A stretch of 64,000 nucleotides of DNA, taken from assembly GCF_030247185.1 (NCBI RefSeq), contig NC_080570.1:150940641-151004640 (forward strand). Reading direction: 5' to 3'. Numbering within the stretch: the first letter of the stretch is position 1; each line of letters opens with the position of its first letter. This document shows positions 57,116-64,000 of this stretch, in pieces. The notes below the pieces were generated by a model. It had not been told where the DNA came from. It ran no database searches and saw nothing but the letters and a program-made list of their open reading frames with translations. The translations under genes and the position numbers were made by a program. Source of the DNA: Malaya genurostris. Taxonomy: Eukaryota; Arthropoda; Insecta; Diptera; Culicidae.

Positions 57116-57866
57116 TACCCTTCACTATACGGGGCCGGGAGTCAATTAAAAGTTTCAAAAATAGCCGCGTAACCTTTTTGCGTCATAATTTTGAACGTTA
57201 ATAACTCAGTCATTTGTTGATGGATTGATATAATTTAACAATCAATCGATTCGGAAACTTTTAACTTAAACATGTATGACGACGTCGTTTCAGTATTTCA
57301 ATAGCATACTATTGAAAAAATGGTTAGAATTGATCTATGTTTTCATCCACCAATCCCAGCTGACCAAATTGATGTCATTTTCTTGTTCGGCATAGGAGGC
57401 TTTGCGTCATGCATAAAAACACCGCATCATTCTGCGTAGTTCGAAGAGGAATCTATAAATATATGCTGCAAATCATTTCTTGATTTCAGTTGATGCTTGA
57501 CTGCGAATGAAACAAGTAGCTCGTCCAGTGTGTGGTGATGACTAGATTGTATATGCGTTCGCTCGTTGAATTGTCGCTTTTGCTAACTCACTGTACGAGG
57601 CTGGGTGTCAATTTAAAAAAAAAATTCAAAAATAACCGCGTAACCTTTTTCTGTCATAATCTTGAACGCTTAGAACTCAGTCATTTATTGATGAATTTAT
57701 ATAATTTAGCTACAAATCGATTCGAAAACATTTAACTTAAACCTTCGCGGTAACGTCATTTAAGTATTTCAATTGCATACCATTGAAATATTGGATTGTG
57801 AATGATGTCAAACTCTCGTCCGATTCGCGCAGTATGAACTATAGCAGGAAAGGGAATCTATAAATA
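57116..57866 (+). repeat. Promoter-like tandem units 1 and 2
   Basis: TCACTATACGGGGCCGGGAG at 57,122 and TCACTGTACGAGGCTGGGTG at about 57,589 start two units of about 470 bp. Both contain CCGCGTAACCTTTTT, GTCATAAT, TTGATG, a box with TTTAACTTAAAC, and ATCTATAAATA. Unit 1 has CCAAT at 57,350, TATAAATA at 57,454 and TTTCAGTTG with A at 57,488. Unit 2 is cut just after its TATA box by a mariner at 57,867. Confidence 0.7.
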
Positions 57867-59137
57867 ACAGTTCGGCAGAAAAGTTCGTATCGTTTAATAG
57901 AAACACACATTTTTTTTGCAAAAATTCGTTTTTATTATTCAACATAATTGCCATCAGAGGCGATACAGCGATTATAGCGATCTTCCAACTTTTCGATACC
58001 ATTTTTGTAGTACGATTTGTCCTTTGCCTCAAAATAGGCCTCAGTTTCAGCGATTACCTCTTCATTGCTTCTAAATTTTTTACCAGCGAGTATTCTCTTG
58101 AGGTCTGAGAACAGGAAAAAGTCACTGGGGGCCGAATCTGGAGAATACGGTGGATGAGGGAGCAATTCGAAGCCCAATTCGTTCAATTTCAGCATGGTTT
58201 TCATCGACTTGTGAAACGGTGCATTGTCTTGATGAAACAAAACTTTTTTCTTCTTCAAATAAGGCCGTTTTTTTTAAATTTCGTCCTTCAAACGCTCTAA
58301 TAACGCTATATAATAGTCACTGTTGATGGTTTTTCCCTTTTCAAGGTAGTCGGTGAAAATTATACCATGCGAATCCCAAAATACAGACGCCATAACCTTA
58401 CCGGCCGATTGTTGAGTCTTTCCACGCTTTGGGTTCGGTTCATCGCGTGCAGTCCACTCAGCTGACTGTCGATTGGACTCCGGAATGAAGTGATGGAGCC
58501 TTGTTTCGTCCATTGCTATATATCGACGAAAAAAATCGGTTTTATTTCGATTTAACAGCTCCAAACACTGCTCAGAATCATCAATTCGTTGTTGTTTTTG
58601 ATCGATTGAGAGCTTACGCGGCACCCATTTTGCACAAAGCTTTCTCATATCCAAATATTCGTGAATAATATGTCCAATACGTTCCTTTGATATCTTTAGG
58701 GTGTCAGCTATCTCGATCAACTTCACTTTACGGTCATTGAAAATCATTTTGTGGATTTTTTTCACGTTTTCATCGGTAACAGCCTCTTTTGGACGTCCAC
58801 TGCGTTCATCGTCTTCGGTGCTCATATGACCAGTACGAAATTTTGCAAACCCGGTGCAGAGCCTGGATAACACTCATCAAGCCATTTTTTGGTATCGGCG
58901 GCACTTTTTTTCATCAAAAAGTAGTGTTTCATCAACACACGAAATTCCTTTTTTTCCATTTTTTCACAATAACAAAAGTAGCTTCACTCAAAATGCAATA
59001 TCTCACAAACTAATAATCAGACAGCTGTCAAATTTATACACGTATCTTTTGAAGGTTGGTACTAACTGAAAATGGTATGGATTTAATTCTAGTGGCGCCC
59101 TCTCATAGAAACGATACGAACTTTTCAGCCGATCTGT
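57867..59137 (-). mobile_element. Mariner (DD34D) transposon, complete ends
   Basis: Inverted ends ACAGWTCGGCWGAAAAGTTC with GTATCGTTT lie at both termini and TA flanks both sides (57,865 and 59,138). Length 1,271 bp. It inserted within the TATA region of a promoter-like repeat unit; the unit resumes at 59,138 with TATATGC. Confidence 0.9.
57935..58960 (-). pseudogene. Mariner transposase, lightly broken
   Basis: The minus strand encodes a mauritiana/irritans-style mariner transposase. The start at about 58,960 (MEKKEFRVLMKHYFLMKK) leads to KKWLDECYPGSAPG, then a frameshift. The main part (58,873-58,274) has MSTEDDERSGRPKE, KISKERIGHIIHEYLDMRK and the first Asp in YIAMDETRLHHF, where the usual Trp is Arg. 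A stop near 58,275 precedes KKKKVLFHQDNAPFHKSM and PPYSPDSAPSDFFLF (58,258-57,935). The last two Asp residues are 34 apart. All catalytic residues remain, with one frameshift and one stop. Confidence 0.85.
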
Positions 59138-59340
59138 TATATGCCCGAATACATTTCTGCTTTTGTTTACTCATGGCTTACCTTGATTCTCCGGTAACTA
59201 GCAGGCCAACTTAGAATTATCGGCGATAGATTTTACGAACCTAATTTGAAGCACTTGTATCTCTGTGATTTATTGATAAATTTTCCTAATTTAACTTGAT
59301 TCGAAAAAGTTTAAAAATGTGTTAATTTGTCAACGGGTAG
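59138..59340 (+). repeat. Promoter-like unit 2 end and diverged unit 3
   Basis: After the mariner, TATATGCCCGAATACATTTC resembles the post-TATA part of unit 1 (TATATGCTGCAAATCATTTC). At about 59,236-59,330, ACGAACCTAATTTGAAG and TTGATTCGAAAAAGTTTAAA match the early part of the next unit, strongly diverged. Confidence 0.5.
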
Positions 59341-59639
59341 TTTGCATACTGAAATCTCCATTTTCATACGAACAACACGGTGGCGCGCAAATAAATTCAG
59401 TATAAAGTTGTGTTATGATCATAATTATAGATAATTCTTTGTCATTAAATGGGCTAAATACAAAGAACTATCTCTCAGCAAGAACTAACCATCAGACCCT
59501 ATTATTAAACCAAACAATAATCGTGTAACCTGATTGAATAGTTAGAAATTGATTTAGTCGTATAAAGCATACTATTTTGGTCTAATCTTGTTTCCAACAA
59601 TCTTATAGAAGGGATCCAGACTAAGTGTAGCAAAAATAA

Positions 59640-59800
59640 TGCAATGAAAATCGTTATGCAGTATCGATTTGAACAAGCTGTTGTCCCATCAGGAATAAAA
59701 CGCTTCAAAAGATTCGGAACTTAGTACAAATAAGTTGCACAGACTCACACATATAGAATTATTAGATCCAATAAAATACAGTATTAGAGATCAATTGAAG
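59640..59800 (+). pseudogene. Decayed piece of the Juan/Jockey-like LINE
   Basis: CAAGCTGTTGTCCCATCAGG, AAAACGCTTCAAAAGATTC and TTGCACAGACTCACACATAT match 6,822-6,945 of the full element with gaps. An old copy, unlike the two near-identical ones. Confidence 0.65.
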
Positions 59801-61844
59801 ACAAGCTGCTCTGCGATTTTACAAGTATCATTTGAATCCTTACTAAACTCGGATTACCGCCAGTTTCAGTTAAATTATCATTTACATCAAAAGAACAAGT
59901 GTCTTATCACTACATGCGTTGTAACTATGACAGTATATTTCCAAAAAATTTCAAATGTAAAAATTTCTTGAAGGCATCAAAATAGAGTAGAATCAATTGT
60001 TCTGAATGAATCTAACTGTCATTTTGATTATTCGCCAAAAATGTAAACACTAAAAGTAGAGCAAGTTTGTAATTTGTGACTTTTAGTGTATTCATCATCA
60101 TCTTTATTTTTGTATTTATTATGGGTATCTAAGAATTATTTCATTTTTAATGTAATCGTGATCGGTCGTGTCTTGCATACAACCCTCTAATTGTTTCTGT
60201 CAGTCTACAGAAAAACTCGAGAGTCGTAGTTCAAAAACGGTTTTTGAACGCTGATCGTCTGTTCAGGACCCGAGGATCCTCCTCGATTGAAAGTTTAAAT
60301 TGAAGAAGTACACTGAACAAACTATCTGCATTGGTTGAAAGCAATCCATTGTGTGCATTCGTGCTGTTGCTGCCTGAGACAAGTCGAAATAAATTTGTGT
60401 CAGATTCAGTACTCTGGTGCAGAATATAGGAAATGATGGCATGATTTCGTGCGATCCGTATGTGAATGATAGAGCAGTATGTATCATTCGATTTATTATC
60501 AGGCTCGTATACTGAGTGGATCAACTACGATCAGCATCATCGTTTCCCGCATTCACTTTTTCCTATAAAAGATTTTCTCCTATTTACTTGTCAACTGTCA
60601 GCCATTCAACTTCCAATCAAATCTAACGTTTGATATCCTGATTCCGTTTAATGCCCCAAACAAGCTGTCACTGTTGTCATCGCTCTGCTACATTTCAACT
60701 GTTTGAAAGTGCTCCCGCTCCATATTTGTATGCTTCTATGGGGGTAGCCTAACTTGTTTCTTTTTTTTTCGTTGAGCGACTTATCCTCACAATTGTTTGA
60801 TGTAATTGGCTTGAATATTTATCGTAATTTTTCTCACATACGCCAGTGATGAAAGCTTACGATAGATCAGCAACAATTTACTGGTCGGTCATCAAGCTCC
60901 ACTCCTGTCTGTCACCGTTGTTGCATCGAGAACAACATGATACAGAAACGAGTTTCCTTTCCACTTCACTCCATTCTCCACTGGTGGAATCGCGGATGTG
61001 TGACGAAGGAAAGCAAACAAACGGTTGACACGTGCGAGCTTCCATCTCTTCCGAAGCGGTTTTATACTTTTTTTCCTTCACTGGAACTGCACGTTGCTCG
61101 ATATTTGCATTACTTTCAACGCGACTAACCGCAGTTTCCTTTTTAAGCCACCCACGGGTGGTGCGGATAATCATTATTTTTTTTATTTAAAATTTTTCTT
61201 TTGCTACCTCTACTAATTTGACCTTGTAGTGTTGGGCGCAAACCAAGCGCCTCGACGGGTGGCCCAGTTTCGTTGTCCATTCGTTGGAGGAAAAAAAAGG
61301 AAACACAGTTCGAGATGGTCATATCAAATGTAGGCACACTCCTCGTAAGTATGCACGTTTCCACACACATACAGTACGGTGGTTAAGGTGCTCTTGATCT
61401 GCGGCGTGGTTAGATTTAGTTTTATTCGCAACTAACGAAAGTGATTCAGAGCGCCAACTTTATGGAAATAGGCCGACCGACGAAGACTTGCTCGGGCTGC
61501 TGGCCGCTGGCGGAAAAAAGCGAAATCCAACTAACGGGACCGGGGCTTTGCTACGAGATAGGGAAAATTTTCTCGTTCGTATGCCCAATGGTTGCAATTT
61601 AGATGTTTAGTTTAAACTTATTGAGGATACAGGAAAACGACCGACCGACCGACCGCCGTGAGCATTGTGAATAATAGATATGAAAGCGTACTCTGAGTCA
61701 GGTTTACTCTGATTAGTTACTGCAGAAAGTAGAAACACTTGGGTTACTTTAGGGAAATGATCCCGTCAATAACAGTTGACATTTGAATCGAAACCTCCAT
61801 TCCGGGCCACCGGGCGAACACAAGAATGCACATGTCATTCGATA
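59801..61844. other. Intron or intergenic DNA
   Basis: AT-rich to about 60,840, then GC-richer to 61,650, with a CGAC repeat near 61,640. A TTTATT at 61,421 would be AATAAA on the minus strand, about 420 bases after the minus-strand stop at 61,845, and so fits as its poly(A) signal. No exon is recognised otherwise. Confidence 0.35.
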
Positions 61845-61928
61845 TCACTGGCGCTCGATCTTGAATTCGGCCAACATCGCGATCGGATCGAACTGATGCA
61901 ATGTGGCCACCAACCGGATGGTGAAGAT
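61845..61928 (-). CDS. Candidate last coding exon of a minus-strand gene
   Basis: Read on the minus strand, a pyrimidine-rich acceptor (CATTTATCTTTCATCTAG) is followed by 27 codons, IFTIRLVATLHQFDPIAMLA then EFKIERQ, and TGA. An in-frame TAG is part of the acceptor itself, so the frame opens exactly at the splice site. Codons are GC-rich (CGG TTG GTG GCC), unlike the AT-rich surroundings. I do not recognise the protein. Upstream exons would lie at higher coordinates or beyond the window. It could be a gene nested in, or next to, the forked-like gene. Confidence 0.45.
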   Translation of the reverse strand: MFTIRLVATLHQFDPIAMLAEFKIERQ

Positions 61929-62389
61929 CTAGATGAAAGATAAATGGCTATCTTGGATAGAGCATCTAACACAATGCATGTGTACATATTATTTTCTTCT
62001 TTTAAAACTTTCACATTGTACTTCAATCTGTTTGGATAGGCTTCGATTTTAAGTTTCCTACTCAATTTGCGCGAAACAAATCGGTTGCAACGAATAAACT
62101 AAGCTAAATGTAGATGTAGGTAATGGTTAACCGACGATATTCGAGTGCCGATGTCGTCTCATATAAAACATGTGTTAGAAGTAAATGGAAAATGCAATTA
62201 TCTCTATCAAAGGCGAAGGTTTACGAATGCTTCTCACTATAATGTATAACAGCTCCTTATTTCAATAGTAAGTTATCACATCACTCTATAAATATGTTTA
62301 TGAAGTACCAGTTTTCAAATGGCTATGTGTAAAATTTCACGACATGTCGATTAATCTGAAAAAAAAAACTTGCAGCCATTCAAGTGAAG
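61929..62389. other. AT-rich DNA, presumed intron of the minus-strand gene
   Basis: No exon or repeat recognised. Confidence 0.3.
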
Positions 62390-63290
62390 CTACTTTTGTT
62401 ATTTCAGAAACATCGGATTCAAAACAATTTCGTGTGCTAATTTATCTTTGCTTCTTGGTGAAAAAAATACAGTTGCAGCACAGCAATGGCTTCAAAAGTG
62501 TTATCCGGACTGTGCTTCATCGAAAAGAATAATTTGTTATTGTTTTGCTGAATTCAATTTCGTACAGACACCGATGATGGTGAGCGTTCTGGTTGTCCGA
62601 TTGAGGTAGTTGCTCCAGAAAACAAATGAAGTCAACAAAAATAATTATATCCGTAAAGGTATCAGAAGGTAGTATGTTTACTATTAGGCATGAACATTTG
62701 ACCATTAGAAAGGTTTTTTCAATGTGGGTATCGCGTTGACTCACAATCGGTCCAAAGCAAAGTTTATGGATTGTTCACCAGAAATAAATCAATTTTTTTG
62801 CGTCTATATGTAACAATGGATGAAACATGGATCCATAACTTCATTCCGAAATCCAAGCGATCATTATCTGAGTGGACTGAAACCGGTGAACCACGTCCGA
62901 AGCATCTAAAGGCACAAAAATCAGCTGGGACGGTCATGGCTTTAATATTTTGGGATACACATGGTATAATCTTAATCGACTATCTTGAGAAAGGAAAAAC
63001 AATCAATTGCAATAAGGAAATAGCGTTGTTAGATAGTTTCATTACAGAAATCAATGAAGAAACAAACGTATATGTCGAAGAAAAAAACGCTGTTTCACCT
63101 AGACAATGCCCCGAAGAGTCCAGATGTGGCCCTCAGCAACTACTGGCTATTCGCTGTTCTCTATAAAATACTCGCCGGTAAGAGATTCAACTCAAATGAC
63201 AAATCCTTCTACAAAGCTTGGCATCGAGATGATAGAGTAGCGTTGGAATGATTGCATTGCTCTTGAAGGAGATTACGTTGATGAATAAAA
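62390..63290 (+). pseudogene. Degenerate mariner transposase
   Basis: Fragments in shifted frames fit a mariner close in wording to that at 57,867-59,137: a QWLQKCYPDCA-like start (about 62,485), GERSGCPIEVVAPENK, the first Asp in YVTMDETWIHNFIPKSKR (62,800-62,860), SAGTVMALIFWDTHGIILID, LEKGKTIN, the second Asp in TLFHLDNAP, then a gap and KILAGKRFNSND. Part of the region with the third Asp is deleted or scrambled (SPDVALSNYWLF). Ends were not located. Confidence 0.7.
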
Positions 63291-64000
63291 TCAAATTTTG
63301 ACAGAAAAAAACATTTTTTTAGACTTATTCAACGATGTGTTACGTTTGAACTTGACGATTTTTTAACGACAATCAAAATCGTAGAACAAATATTTTGATG
63401 AATTAATCAATAAGGATCTGATGTTATGTATCAGTCGATAACTTGCTAATACGAACCAAATTTTGAAGAATTTTCTATTTTTCTGTAGCCTCGACTGTTG
63501 GAAACTTCATCTCTACTCTGTAACTTCAGAACCGATAGTCGGATAAAGAAATGAATCAGGAATGAGAAGCTCCATTTTGAAAATATCGATCATCATCCCG
63601 GTACTTCCAGAATCGCAATTCAGGGATCAGTATAATCAAACCCATTTTTGACATTTTTGGTTACTTTTGTCATTTTTGGCGTATATGTATTTTTTTGTTT
63701 ATTTTCCCTCATTCTTGTTCTTTTTTGACATTCTTGTCCTTATTGCAATATTAGCCATTTTCGATCGGTTTTGTCGGTTTTTTTTTTCAGTTGTGCCATT
63801 TTTGTTATATATTTCATTGTAATTTTTGTAACTTTTGTTATTTGTGTAATTTTTGTCGTTTTTCTCAATGTTGTCATATTCTCAATTATTGTCAATTTTT
63901 AAATTTTTCATGTTTATCGTTTGTAATAATAATTGATAAATTTTTGTTAATTTTGTCATTATTGTTATTTTGGTCATTTTTGTCATTTATTTCATTTCTG
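63291..64000. repeat. T-rich tract and a repeat relic
   Basis: About 63,500-63,610 has GTAACTTCAGAACCGATAGT, a decayed unit of the dispersed repeat. From 63,640 to the end, TCATTTTTG-like words dominate (TTTTTGTCATTTTTG), resembling the T-rich tract at 23,560-25,610. Confidence 0.5.

Noticed and set aside
60556..60600. A TATAAAAG box as a possible promoter
   Set aside because: A single TATA-like word in AT-rich DNA without an initiator or a following exon is not enough.

Overview
The window looks like a stretch of a large, repeat-rich mosquito genome, probably culicine. This is inferred from DD37E mariner elements (the ITmD37E type known from mosquitoes), Juan/Jockey-like LINEs, tRNA-derived SINEs and a very abundant dispersed repeat with ACACACAGACATTTT and GGAACCGGAAGTCGG boxes. 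The DNA is AT-rich, and most of it appears to be intron of one plus-strand gene filled with transposon debris.

The host gene resembles forked (the insect counterpart of espin, an actin-bundling protein). Its clearest exon is 19,778-19,960, which carries an ankyrin repeat. It is joined in perfect phase to a long first coding exon at 9,938-10,962. Further downstream, 47,905-48,500 is a second likely alternative first exon ending at a good donor in the same phase. Three weaker candidates (32,840-32,862, 40,375-40,439, 54,590-54,873) also end at GTGAG-type donors in that phase. The 3' exons would lie beyond the window. On the minus strand, 61,845-61,928 looks like the last coding exon of another, unidentified gene.

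Region by region: 0-8.5 kb holds a foldback hairpin, a decayed DD37E mariner, and a LINE with an intact ORF2 inserted with a 14-bp target duplication into a second DD37E remnant. 8.5-11 kb is the promoter and first exon. 11-19.7 kb is intron with foldback MITEs, SINE pieces, a second 5'-truncated copy of the same LINE and a LINE ORF1 remnant just before exon 2. 20-31.7 kb holds a DD37E relic, a 2-kb T-rich tract with a SINE, a CR1/L2-like LINE interrupted by an unusual MITE, and an RTE-like LINE fragment. 31.7-33 kb is a GC-richer candidate promoter. 33.8-36 kb is a tandem array of dyad-containing units. 36-47 kb is mostly dispersed satellite-like repeat with a 514-bp retro-insertion. 47.7-48.5 kb is the second strong first exon. 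49-64 kb holds SINE, MITE and promoter-like repeat units, one fairly young DD37E element, one complete-ended mariner and more relics.

No rRNA genes, CRISPR arrays or functional tRNA genes were seen. Family names rest on motif recognition only; no database search was possible.
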